DNA of 49,218 bases, taken from Bacillota bacterium. Its GTDB lineage: Bacteria; Bacillota_A; Clostridia; Lutisporales; Lutisporaceae. The notes under the pieces are model-generated. The model ran no database searches. It saw only the letters and a program-made list of their open reading frames with translations, and was not told the DNA's origin. The DNA lies in the NCBI GenBank assembly GCA_022706865.1, contig JAKJBT010000001.1, positions 1 to 49,218 of the forward strand, read 5' to 3'. Below, one piece after another: positions 8,742-16,601 of the stretch (the first letter of the stretch is position 1; each line of letters opens with the position of its first letter). Both the position numbers and the translations under genes were made by a program.

Positions 8742-9728
8742 TTATTTTTTGTTCAAGGCAAATTGTACCGCCATTTCTATTGCCTTTATCATACTGCTTT
8801 CATCCGCAGTCCCCTTGCCTGCTTTGCCGAATACGGTGCCATGATCAACAGATGTCCTTATTATGGGAAGTCCTACCGTAATATTGACTCCCCCCATGAA
8901 GTCCAAAAGCTTAAGTGGTATGTGACCCTGGTCATGATACATAGCCACTGCCACATGATATTTACCGTTCTTGCAGTGCAGAAATACCGTATCGGGGGGT
9001 ACGGGTCCGGTTACATCCATTCCCTCAACTCTTGCCTTTTCTACTGCTGGGATTATCTCATTTATTTCCTCATCCCCAAACAATCCGTTTTCTCCTGAAT
9101 GAGGATTCAGCCCTGCCACTGCGATTCTGGGCTTTTGTATGCCAAGGCCTGTCATGGCATTATGGGCCAATTTTATAACAGAATATACCCTATCCTTTTT
9201 AATCATATCACAAGCCTTCCGCATAGATACATGAGTTGTAACATGAATTACTTTCAAGGGTCCGCCGGACAGCAGCATTGCATACTCCTTAGTATTTGTA
9301 AGATCTGCAAATATCTCCGTATGGCCCGAATAGTGAATACCCGCACTATTCATAGCCTCCTTGTTAATTGGTCCGGTTACTACGGCATCAATATCTCCGG
9401 CCAGCGCAGACTCTATTGCTCTCTTAATAAATTCAAAGGCAGCCTTTCCGCATTCTGGCTGTACTTTTGCAAATTCATAATTACATGCCATGTTATCTAG
9501 AGATATGAGATTTATCACACCTTCGGCATACTCGCTTATATTGTTTATTATGTTGATTTTTGTCTCACATTTGACAATAGACGCAGCCTTTCTTAACACA
9601 TTTCTGTCTCCGAAGAGTACAGGCCTGCAGTTATTCAAGACATAATCGTTCTTCAGCGCCTTAATACATATCTCAGGGCCGGCGCCCGAAGGGTCTCCTA
9701 TAGTAATTCCGATAATTGGCTTTATCAT
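8742..9728 (-). CDS. PdxA-family dehydrogenase (4-phospho-threonate/erythronate type likely)
   Basis: NAD-dependent, metal-dependent dehydrogenase and decarboxylase of the PdxA family, 328 aa. Family motifs are GITIGDPSGAGPEI (7-20), VVTGPINKEAM (117-127), SGHTEIFADL with metal ligand His136, THVSMR (His166) and MYHDQGHIPLK with a third His. Classical PdxA acts in vitamin B6 synthesis on 4-phosphohydroxythreonine. PdxA2-type relatives oxidise 4-phospho-D-threonate or -erythronate and decarboxylate it to dihydroxyacetone phosphate. The pairing with a DUF1537 kinase 8 bases downstream favours the second role. The ATG start has an AGGAGG site about 10 bases before it. Confidence 0.92.
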   Translation of the reverse strand: MIKPIIGITIGDPSGAGPEICIKALKNDYVLNNCRPVLFGDRNVLRKAASIVKCETKINIINNISEYAEGVINLISLDNMACNYEFAKVQPECGKAAFEFIKRAIESALAGDIDAVVTGPINKEAMNSAGIHYSGHTEIFADLTNTKEYAMLLSGGPLKVIHVTTHVSMRKACDMIKKDRVYSVIKLAHNAMTGLGIQKPRIAVAGLNPHSGENGLFGDEEINEIIPAVEKARVEGMDVTGPVPPDTVFLHCKNGKYHVAVAMYHDQGHIPLKLLDFMGGVNITVGLPIIRTSVDHGTVFGKAGKGTADESSMIKAIEMAVQFALNKK

Positions 9729-9785
9729 ACTATATTATCCTCCTAGCTTTCAAATTCTTTAGTGCGAATAATTCATGACATTTGT

Positions 9786-11027
9786 TTAGAAATATACCAA
9801 TTCACTGCCGTCGCCAAATAAATCCCTTAATTCCCCAATAACCTCAATATTCCTATTATCCCTGACTTCTTCCAGTATCGATTGAGATACATAAATCTCA
9901 CCAAGCTCCAGTGTGTTTTTTATCCTGATAATTCTGGCGTTTTCAGTTTCAATAGGCCCGCAGGTCCTTAGAGCATACTCTACTGCCTGCCTGTCCGTAT
10001 CTGCGATAATAGGTATGCTCCCCCTTTTAAGGAAGTTGCTGGTAAGCACATTTTCATAGGTTATTTTCAAATCTATTTTATTAAAAAGCCTTTTCGTAAT
10101 TATATCTGCCAACCCGACGCCAAGTCCGTTTCCATGGGATTCCTCCGTAAGGTCGGTAATAACTATGTTTGTTATATAAGGCTTTTCCGGTTCCTTTTCC
10201 CCTCTTATGCCTATCCTTCCTATAATGTTAGTGTCTACACCTGTTCCGCTTATATTCTTGCCCATTTCATCAATTATCAGCAAATCAAATTTATCTACAG
10301 GAAAGTATGGCATATTCCCCTTTGATATCTCAAGAAGCTTTGCTTCCTCATTTTCTATTTCATCGGGTTTTAAAGCCTTGATTATTGCTGTGTCATCATA
10401 TGCATTTTCAACAATGCCGATTCCCATTATGATATTTCCATGTTTTAAGATTTGTCTTGCCGTAGGGACTATCATATCTTTCAGCCCTTTGACTCCGTAC
10501 TTGTGCAATTCCAGAGCCTGCTTATGCTTGCCAAGGCCAACTACGCAAATTTTCATAAGGCCGCTTTCGTGGCTTCCATGGAAATCCGTATGATATTTAA
10601 TCCTGTTTATTATTATTGTACCATCAGCCTCATAGGCGTTCTTATCCATGTATACTTTGTTTTCCAAACCTTCTTGGGGCAGCTCAACCACCTGCATTGA
10701 AGACCTGATAGGTGCACCTGTGTATTCCTCCGTTACGCCGTAACCCTCCAGCACACCCCTCTGCCCCTCTGCGGTAGCCCCTCCGTGGCTTCCCATCGCA
10801 GGGACAATAAACGGAAATCCTCCCATATCCTTGACATACTGAACAGCAGCTTTTACAATTCTATGAATATTTTTAATGCCTCTGCTCCCCACTGCTATCG
10901 CAATATTTGACCCCTTATCAATCTTTACTCCTGAAGACTGCATCTGCTCTCTTACTGTACCTTCAATGTCCCTGATGTGCTCATTGTTAAATACATGTCT
11001 TACTTTAATTAAGCTTGGAATTTTCAT
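9786..11027 (-). CDS. LarA-like nickel-pincer-cofactor isomerase/epimerase
   Basis: Member of the lactate racemase (LarA) superfamily, which interconverts hydroxy-acid epimers using a nickel pincer nucleotide. The 413-aa protein has GSHGG around His81, a histidine-rich stretch (His146, His150, His153) and SGLMK with Lys159. By comparison with the LarA His...SGGxK pattern, Lys159 is the likely cofactor-attachment residue. The substrate cannot be read from sequence. It is first in a run with a PdxA-type dehydrogenase and a four-carbon acid sugar kinase, so it may supply the correct epimer of a sugar acid. The cofactor synthesis genes larB, larC and larE are not in this window. Start ATG with AAAGGA; a sigma-A promoter lies about 50 bases upstream. 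Confidence 0.82.
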   Translation of the reverse strand: MKIPSLIKVRHVFNNEHIRDIEGTVREQMQSSGVKIDKGSNIAIAVGSRGIKNIHRIVKAAVQYVKDMGGFPFIVPAMGSHGGATAEGQRGVLEGYGVTEEYTGAPIRSSMQVVELPQEGLENKVYMDKNAYEADGTIIINRIKYHTDFHGSHESGLMKICVVGLGKHKQALELHKYGVKGLKDMIVPTARQILKHGNIIMGIGIVENAYDDTAIIKALKPDEIENEEAKLLEISKGNMPYFPVDKFDLLIIDEMGKNISGTGVDTNIIGRIGIRGEKEPEKPYITNIVITDLTEESHGNGLGVGLADIITKRLFNKIDLKITYENVLTSNFLKRGSIPIIADTDRQAVEYALRTCGPIETENARIIRIKNTLELGEIYVSQSILEEVRDNRNIEVIGELRDLFGDGSELVYF

Positions 11028-11077
11028 ATTGATAATCCTTTCTTAAACCCATCATGAAAAATTAAATTTCGTTTACA

Positions 11078-11106
11078 ATTATACATTAATCTTACACTAT
11101 TATCAA
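11078..11106 (-). promoter_or_regulatory. Sigma-A promoter of the acid sugar operon
   Basis: On the minus strand TTGATA (11101-11106) and TATAAT (11078-11083) are separated by 17 bases, a near-consensus housekeeping promoter. It points at the LarA-like gene starting at 11027 and may also drive the genes down to polA and beyond, since no terminator is visible in the short gaps that follow. Confidence 0.75.
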
Positions 11107-11161
11107 ATTTTATCAGGTATAAGTCGTTGAAAAACCATCGTTTTCAACATTTTGCATAATA

Positions 11162-11195
11162 AAAACCATGCCGATAGAAAGTCTTGCATGGTTTT
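11162..11195 (-). terminator. Terminator of the sigma/anti-sigma operon
   Basis: AAAACCATGC (11162-11171) pairs with GCATGGTTTT (11186-11195), followed on the minus strand by TTTTTATT. It begins about 16 bases after the anti-sigma stop codon. Confidence 0.75.
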
Positions 11196-11210
11196 CATAT
11201 TTATACAACT

Positions 11211-12539
11211 CTATTTAATTTTACTTAATTTTACCTTCCTTGCTATTACAAACCCTAAGGCGGCAATCACTCCGACGATAAACAGATAAGGTATTGCGGC
11301 AACCAGCAGTATCAGTGTCTTCTGAAGGCCCCCCACCACGTTGTTGACCGCCTTTATGAAACCCTGATATGCTTTTTCCCACGTTCCGGGGACATCCACA
11401 CTCTTAAGCTCTTCCGGCTTAAGCTCTCTCATGTATATATAGATGGTGGACAACTGAACCAGGTTATCCCAACGTTTGAGGTTACCTGTGTTAATATCGA
11501 TGTCGGTTCTTACCCTGTTCAGTTCCGATTCTATTTTCAGTATCTCATCCACAGTCTTAGCCTTTGTCATAAGCTGCTGCAGGCTCTGTTCCTGAATCTT
11601 CAGGTTATCCACCCTTGCTGTCGTATCCCTGTATTCCGCTGTTATATCGCTGCCGCTCATATTCTCGCTGACCAGTTCGCCCATGCCTTTAATATTGTTG
11701 AATATATCCTCAAACCTGGTTTCAGGAACCCTCACAGTCATATTTGCATACTTCTGTGTTTCCCCCCTGGCTTCAGGACCTGCATCATAGACAGGAACCT
11801 GAGGCACTGTTACATTATCTATCTGAGAATTCTCCACATAGCCCCCGCTGCTTTCAGTCATCTGCCTTATATCAGCGGCTGCCTTATCTACATTCTCCAC
11901 ATTCACTGATATGTTGCCCGATCTTATTACCATCCTGCCTGACCTGGAACTCTCAACAGCCTGACCGTTCAGGCTCTGACCGGGCGCCATTTCCTTTGCC
12001 ATAAGGCTTTCATTGAATTGCATGCTGACAGAATCCTCTGAAACACCCCGCTCCTCTGCCCTGGCTATTTCAAATTCTCTCGACTTGGCTTTATTCATGG
12101 CAAGGTCTGCATCAAAGTATTCCGGCGATGCAGCAGGTGCGGAAGCTGCGCCATAACCCGAGTCAGGTGCGGACTCTTGTGTCATTTTCATGCTATTATC
12201 AAAAAGTAAGGATGAACTTCCTATTCCTATCGCAATTACCAGTGCTGCAGCAACAAGTCCCGTTGCCATCTTCATGCGCTTGCTGCCCATTATACCGCTG
12301 AAGAAATTCCTTTTACTTTTCTCCTCATTCAATCTTTGGTGAAGTTCCGTTCTGAAGTTCTGAGGCAGTTCAATTTCTTCGAGATTGCCGCATGCAGCAA
12401 TTATGTCAAGCAGGCTCTCATATTCTTCTCTGCATTCTTCGCATACTGCAAGGTGCTTTTCGAATTCGGCCTTTTCTATATTATTCAAATCCTTATCTAT
12501 ATATGAGGACATCATATTCTTTATTGTTTCGCACTTCAT
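11211..12539 (-). CDS. Anti-sigma factor with zinc-finger N-terminus and DUF4349 domain
   Basis: Predicted membrane anti-sigma factor for the ECF sigma gene just upstream. Residues 1-50 form a zf-HC2-type zinc-binding anti-sigma domain (Cys3, then HLAVCEEC). A membrane helix follows near residues 92-115. The long extracytoplasmic part is a DUF4349 domain with coiled-coil character (roughly 190-400: GRMVIRSGNISVNV, then VDNLKIQEQSLQQLM). A second C-terminal helix (LLVAAIPYLFIVGVIAALGF) ends in basic residues. The start chosen is ATG 12539 with a GGGGGG-rich site; a TTG 24 bases upstream would nearly abut the sigma stop. The signal it senses is unknown, probably envelope stress. Confidence 0.85.
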   Translation of the reverse strand: MKCETIKNMMSSYIDKDLNNIEKAEFEKHLAVCEECREEYESLLDIIAACGNLEEIELPQNFRTELHQRLNEEKSKRNFFSGIMGSKRMKMATGLVAAALVIAIGIGSSSLLFDNSMKMTQESAPDSGYGAASAPAASPEYFDADLAMNKAKSREFEIARAEERGVSEDSVSMQFNESLMAKEMAPGQSLNGQAVESSRSGRMVIRSGNISVNVENVDKAAADIRQMTESSGGYVENSQIDNVTVPQVPVYDAGPEARGETQKYANMTVRVPETRFEDIFNNIKGMGELVSENMSGSDITAEYRDTTARVDNLKIQEQSLQQLMTKAKTVDEILKIESELNRVRTDIDINTGNLKRWDNLVQLSTIYIYMRELKPEELKSVDVPGTWEKAYQGFIKAVNNVVGGLQKTLILLVAAIPYLFIVGVIAALGFVIARKVKLSKIK

Positions 12540-12564
12540 AGCCCTTCTACCCCCCTTCACCAAA

Positions 12565-13158
12565 TTAGACTATATTTTCACGGGAAAGTTCCATGCTGTC
12601 TTTCAGCTTATCCCTCAGCATGGTTCTCGCTCTGTTAATTCTTGACTTTACAGTACCCAGGGAACAATCAAGCATGCCGGATATTTCATCATAGCTGAAG
12701 CCCTGTATGTCTCTCAGCACTATTACAGTTCTATAATCTTCACTCATTTCCCGTATTGCATTCCTGATAAGTTCCCGCTGTTCAATCCTCTCATAAACAC
12801 TTTCAGGGGTTTCTTTTTCAGAACACAGCTCCATGTGCAGCTCACCGTCTTCCGTATGTATTGTGCTGTCCATGGATACATACTTTTCATTCTTCCTGCG
12901 CCTTAATTCATCCAGGCAAACATTTGTCACAATTCTATACAGCCATGTAGAAAAGGCCGCTTGTCCCTTAAAATCCTTCAAAGATTTGAATACCCTGAGC
13001 AGCGCCTCCTGTGCCATGTCCTTCGCATCTTCTTCGTTTCCCATAATACGGTAAGCAATATTGTATGCCCTTTTATCATAGGAGCTTATCAGGAGCTCAA
13101 AGGATTCAACATCTCCGGACTGGCTCTTCTTTATTAGCAGTTTTTCCAGGTCACTCAC
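12565..13158 (-). CDS. ECF-family RNA polymerase sigma factor (SigW-like)
   Basis: Alternative sigma factor of 197 aa. Region 2 is seen at residues 25-95 (YDKRAYNIAYRIMGNEEDA, then DMAQEALLRVFKSL and STWLYRIVTNVCLDELRRRK), and region 4 at about 130-190 (RTVIVLRDIQGFSYDEIS, GTVKSRINRARTMLR with its helix-turn-helix). The linker is acidic. The start is GTG with a GGGGG site. It is followed 25 bases later by its likely anti-sigma factor, so activity is probably controlled by release from the membrane. I could not identify a confident self-regulated ECF promoter in the 256 bases upstream. Confidence 0.93.
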   Translation of the reverse strand: MSDLEKLLIKKSQSGDVESFELLISSYDKRAYNIAYRIMGNEEDAKDMAQEALLRVFKSLKDFKGQAAFSTWLYRIVTNVCLDELRRRKNEKYVSMDSTIHTEDGELHMELCSEKETPESVYERIEQRELIRNAIREMSEDYRTVIVLRDIQGFSYDEISGMLDCSLGTVKSRINRARTMLRDKLKDSMELSRENIV

Positions 13159-13414
13159 AGCATTTCCCCCTCTCGCTATTTAAATACATCCGTCATATGC
13201 ATTTTGATAAGCCAAAACCCCACGTGTCACTCAATCAAATAATATTTTCAATAAATTAATGCCCAAGGAGGCACTAATAATATAGACACAATCATCAATG
13301 CTATTAGACGTAAAATTTGAAAAAAAGTTCCGAATCTCCGGCAAGAATTTCAAAATATTTTTAATCAGCAGCCTTTTCTGTTTTTTTAAGCTTGCTTACA
13401 AGTATATTATACTA

Positions 13415-14797
13415 CTAATTTTCCTTTAGTTTAATATCAATTAACGTATAAAAATTATTCACAGTATAGTCATAGTCTTCCAAAAAAGTTTTCAGGTCTA
13501 TTATATCGTCGATATTCTGACCCTGTGCGGAAAAGGTTTCAACAGCCTGACCGCTTCTTTCGCATATGCTGTAAGCTGTTTCCGCATTCAGCACTGGTTT
13601 TCCTTCCATGTTGTCCGTTTTGAAATACTCTTTGCCAACCTTTAAATAAGTCGGAAGCCTGAGGTCCACAATCCCGTACCGGGAGCTTGTATCTTTAGAG
13701 CCTCCCAATGCTTCAGCAAGATTATCCGCATTAATAACCCAGGCATTCTCTCTCTTAAGCTTCATTATCCCTTTGCCGAAAATCCTTATATCAACAGCGT
13801 CTTCGGAATACTCATATCCAAGGTTCTTAACCGCTTCAACGGTCAAATAGTCTGATTTGTCATAGTCCCCATAATTTATTCCTGCAAAAGTCCCGTTGAC
13901 CTTGACAACTTCCATGTCTATATATGCATTACCAACCGCTTCATCATAGCTAACAGCCCCTCCGAAGCTATCCGCCGTATCATTTAGATTTATGTATATC
14001 GCCCCTTCCAGTTCCTTAATCCCTATATCAAATTGGCCGGCCAATTCCGGAGTCAATCCCAGAATATCCTCTGCAGCTTTGTAATTCACATATATTTCTC
14101 CTTCCTCCTCCAGAGCATCGCAGGTCATAAGGCTGTCGTTCAGGAATACTCCGATTCCGCCGGATACCGCTATAGGCTTGGAAATGGGCTTTGCTATAAT
14201 TTCCTGAGCTTTTTTCAAAATTTCTTCGGGTATGTCCCTGTTACTTAATTGCCCCAATTGCTGTCCGGCAATTTCTGCACCTTTTTTGTAAATATCCGGA
14301 TATATTATTATGCTCTTTTCCATTGAATACTTGTCTTCAAACAGCTTTAGCCTGTCATATCTTATATTTACGGGAGTATTTACCGTTACCTGATTATATA
14401 CTTCAACCACATCCCTGTTGAACATTCTTATGCACCCCGCAGATGCGTATGTCCCTATGGACTCCGGTTTGTTATTCCCATGAATGCCTATGCCCCTGGT
14501 GATTCCCATCCACCTTACGCCCAGAGGATTTTGAGGCCCCGGAGGCACCACTTCACCCTTGTTCAGCCAATAGGGGTTAACAGCCTTGTATATTATCCTG
14601 TATTGCCCGACCGGCGTGGGAGTTGACTGTTTCCCAAGGCATAAGGGATACTCCTTGACCAAATTGCCGTCCTTGTACAAGCTCAAGGTGCCTGAAGGCA
14701 GATTAATCTCAATGGCTGATTTATTTAAGCTGCCGTCTGCCAAAACCCGGCTGAAACAAATGATAACAATAAGTACAATAAAGAAAGACCTCTTCAA
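13415..14797 (-). CDS. L,D-transpeptidase (YkuD domain), secreted
   Basis: Predicted wall enzyme that makes 3-3 cross-links or attaches proteins to peptidoglycan through a catalytic cysteine. A signal peptide (KRSFFIVLIVIICFSRVLADG) is followed by a YkuD domain at about residues 25-145, with HGNN and the catalytic motif SAGCIRM. The rest (about 150-460) is unusual in length and contains a segment resembling copper-amine-oxidase-N-type stalk domains (VFLNDSLMTCDALEEEGEIY), perhaps for wall binding. The start chosen is TTG 14797, preceded by AAGGGGG; the frame runs open another 33 bases without a site. No neighbour shares its direction closely, so it is probably a single-gene unit. Confidence 0.9.
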   Translation of the reverse strand: MKRSFFIVLIVIICFSRVLADGSLNKSAIEINLPSGTLSLYKDGNLVKEYPLCLGKQSTPTPVGQYRIIYKAVNPYWLNKGEVVPPGPQNPLGVRWMGITRGIGIHGNNKPESIGTYASAGCIRMFNRDVVEVYNQVTVNTPVNIRYDRLKLFEDKYSMEKSIIIYPDIYKKGAEIAGQQLGQLSNRDIPEEILKKAQEIIAKPISKPIAVSGGIGVFLNDSLMTCDALEEEGEIYVNYKAAEDILGLTPELAGQFDIGIKELEGAIYINLNDTADSFGGAVSYDEAVGNAYIDMEVVKVNGTFAGINYGDYDKSDYLTVEAVKNLGYEYSEDAVDIRIFGKGIMKLKRENAWVINADNLAEALGGSKDTSSRYGIVDLRLPTYLKVGKEYFKTDNMEGKPVLNAETAYSICERSGQAVETFSAQGQNIDDIIDLKTFLEDYDYTVNNFYTLIDIKLKEN

Positions 14798-14880
14798 AAT
14801 AAATCCCCCTTCTATACAAGTAACACACAATCTATATTTATTACTCCATTTATTAAATTATTCGAATCTGATAAATATTA

Positions 14881-15177
14881 GAAGAAGAATGCGACGTATC
14901 TGAAGTTTGTTGTCATCCTACAGAGCACTAGCCTTATATCCCGACTCGCACGATATTAACTTTGGACAGAATCAGAGCTTGATACTTGTAAAATCCTGAC
15001 GCACATAAACCCAACGTCCTGTTGGTATGTGCTGGATTTACCTCACGTAAATCCCACGGATTTTACTGCATATCTTCACTCGATTCTGTTGCCCAAAGCC
15101 AATAAGTGCTCGCTGATATACAAGGCTAGTGCTCATGGAGTACGACTACAATCTAATAACTGCGTCGCATTATTCTT
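14881..15177. repeat. Long imperfect palindrome (about 300 bp) with branched tip
   Basis: This 408-base gene-free stretch is mostly one inverted repeat centred near 15018. The tip is CCAAC/GTTGG (15011-15015, 15021-15025) continued by GCACATA/TATGTGC (15001-15007, 15026-15032). Further matched blocks are GTAAAATCC/GGATTTTAC, AGAATC/GATTCT, TATAAGGCTAGTGCTC-like blocks on both arms, and GCGACG/CGTCGC at the outer ends. The right arm carries an extra small hairpin, GGATTTAC/GTAAATCC (15034-15054). The arms are about three-quarters alike by eye. It may be a MITE-type element or a structured RNA; no coding frame is credible. Confidence 0.75.
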
Positions 15178-15194
15178 ATGCGCTAAATTAAAAA

Positions 15195-15223
15195 GCCTGA
15201 AGAAGTCATTGACTTCTTCAGGC
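15195..15223 (-). terminator. Rho-independent terminator of the YdjM-type gene
   Basis: A perfect 13-base stem GCCTGAAGAAGTC / GACTTCTTCAGGC with a 3-base loop is followed on the minus strand by CTTTTTAATTT-type T-rich sequence. It starts 15 bases after the stop of the gene ending at 15239. Confidence 0.9.
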
Positions 15224-15238
15224 ATAAATGCTGTATAT

Positions 15239-16180
15239 CTACACTTCTACATTTCTGGTCTTTCTATAAGGATGAAACAAAGATGTCACCACTTCAAGAT
15301 CCCTGTTGATTACAGCAGTGGCATGATGCAGGAAATCTTTTGAAATGTAGTATCTGAGGTCTGTAAATTCAAATTCATAATTGTCTTCCGTCTTTTCACA
15401 TTCAACGTGGAATATTGGGGTAAACTTTTCAAAAAACATGGCTATAGGAGTGTCCATTGCAATTTTATATAATTCTGTATCGATGTTTTTCTTAATGTCT
15501 ATTATCCTGAACCTTCTGGGAAATATATTAACTTCCCCGATTATCTTTCTTCTTCCGGTATACAATACAAAATGCCATTTTATAAGTCCTATCATAGAAG
15601 GCATTATCCTGAAATACTCGCTCTTGTATTTATAGCTGAGGTTCTGATAAGCAATATCCTGTGCCAGCTTTTTCATAATGCGGCGAAGAATTAAATAGCA
15701 GGCAAAAATAAATACTGTCATATATGGCGGAATCATACCCCTAGTATAGGGCAGAATATTAATCAAACACAATATGATAAGAATAGGGTCGTATACCAAC
15801 AGCAGATCAAAAGTTATATGTCTCCTGCTCAAAGGCCATAATACCTGTGCACCGTATGAATTTGTGACATCCAGGGCAATATGGGAAAAACAGCCCAGCA
15901 AAGCAAGAGGAAAAATATTCCAAAAGGCTATGCCGTTGAAAACCATCAACAATAATCCGGTTATTATGCCTGAATAAACAAACATCATTGGTATGGAATG
16001 GGACATCCCTCTATGGTTTTTCAAATATGAATAATCGCCTTTAAGCTGCATTATTATATCACCGTCAGGAATGATTGCACCCGCTACACAAGCTATTATT
16101 GCAGGATTTGAAGCTGCCAGAGGTTCTCCGGACATTAGTGCGATAGAAAGTCCTACTGCTGCGTGGGTTACTGGATCCAT
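15239..16180 (-). CDS. Membrane-bound metal-dependent hydrolase family protein (YdjM/DUF457)
   Basis: Integral membrane protein of the YdjM family (LexA-regulated inner-membrane hydrolase-like, PF04307). The N-terminus MDPVTHAAVGLSIAL, the PDGDIIMQ motif and NHRGMSHS carry the conserved His and Asp residues thought to bind metal. Four or more membrane segments lie in residues 1-185, and a soluble tail of about 130 residues follows. The biochemical activity of the family is not established. It is a single-gene unit with a strong terminator downstream; a GGGGG-type site stands before the ATG. No LexA box was recognised upstream. Confidence 0.85.
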   Translation of the reverse strand: MDPVTHAAVGLSIALMSGEPLAASNPAIIACVAGAIIPDGDIIMQLKGDYSYLKNHRGMSHSIPMMFVYSGIITGLLLMVFNGIAFWNIFPLALLGCFSHIALDVTNSYGAQVLWPLSRRHITFDLLLVYDPILIILCLINILPYTRGMIPPYMTVFIFACYLILRRIMKKLAQDIAYQNLSYKYKSEYFRIMPSMIGLIKWHFVLYTGRRKIIGEVNIFPRRFRIIDIKKNIDTELYKIAMDTPIAMFFEKFTPIFHVECEKTEDNYEFEFTDLRYYISKDFLHHATAVINRDLEVVTSLFHPYRKTRNVEV

Positions 16181-16323
16181 TTATAATTGTCCCCCTAAAT
16201 ACATTGATAAGTATACATAAATAAAAATCACAGGGTTTATTATATCATAATATTTATTATTTTAAAATAAAAACTTAATGTTGATTTTGCACTCCATGAA
16301 GCATGCAAATGCAAATATTTGTA

Positions 16324-16352
16324 TTGATTTTTAAGCATATGTATGCTATCAT
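16324..16352 (+). promoter_or_regulatory. Promoter of tRNA-Leu(CAA)
   Basis: TTGATT (16324-16329) and TATCAT (16347-16352) are 17 bases apart, ending 16 bases before the tRNA 5' end. Spacing and position fit a housekeeping promoter with moderate consensus match. Confidence 0.65.
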
Positions 16353-16368
16353 GTTTTATGTGACAAAT

Positions 16369-16454
16369 GCCGGAGTGGCGGAATTGGCAGACGCACATGA
16401 CTCAAAATCATGCGCCCTCAAAGCATGTCGGTTCGAGTCCGACCTTCGGCACCA
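16369..16454 (+). tRNA. tRNA-Leu (anticodon CAA)
   Basis: Type II tRNA of 86 bases with encoded CCA. Acceptor GCCGGAG pairs with CTTCGGC (one G-U). The anticodon stem CATGA/TCATG holds loop CTCAAAA with anticodon CAA, reading UUG leucine codons. A long variable arm and GGTTCGAGTCC T-arm follow. A terminator stands right after it. It marks the left edge of the GC-rich surface-protein block, but no direct repeat of its 3' end was found at the other edge. Confidence 0.96.
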
Positions 16455-16464
16455 TATTGAAAAT

Positions 16465-16497
16465 AAATGGACTATGTGATTTGAACATAGTCCATTT
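16465..16497 (+). terminator. Terminator of tRNA-Leu(CAA)
   Basis: AAATGGACTATGT (16465-16477) pairs with ACATAGTCCATTT (16485-16497) around a 7-base loop and runs into TTTAAC. It begins 11 bases after the tRNA. Confidence 0.85.
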
Positions 16498-16601
16498 TTA
16501 ACATATAAAATGTTTTTTTGCTTTATTGGCTTATTTCCCTTTACAATGCGGCCGCTATCCCTCCGCTCCCGGCACAGAAGACTCCAGTGCAAGCAGTGCG
16601 C

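Noticed and set aside
15029..15343. Plus-strand frame within the long palindrome
   Set aside because: No ribosome-binding site; it crosses the palindrome arm, a terminator and the end of the opposite gene.
16369..16497. tRNA-Leu(CAA) as attachment site of the GC-rich block
   Set aside because: No integrase gene in the block and no copy of the tRNA 3' end found near 26830.
16356..16592. Minus-strand frame across tRNA-Leu(CAA)
   Set aside because: Antisense of a tRNA and its terminator, a frequent false gene call.
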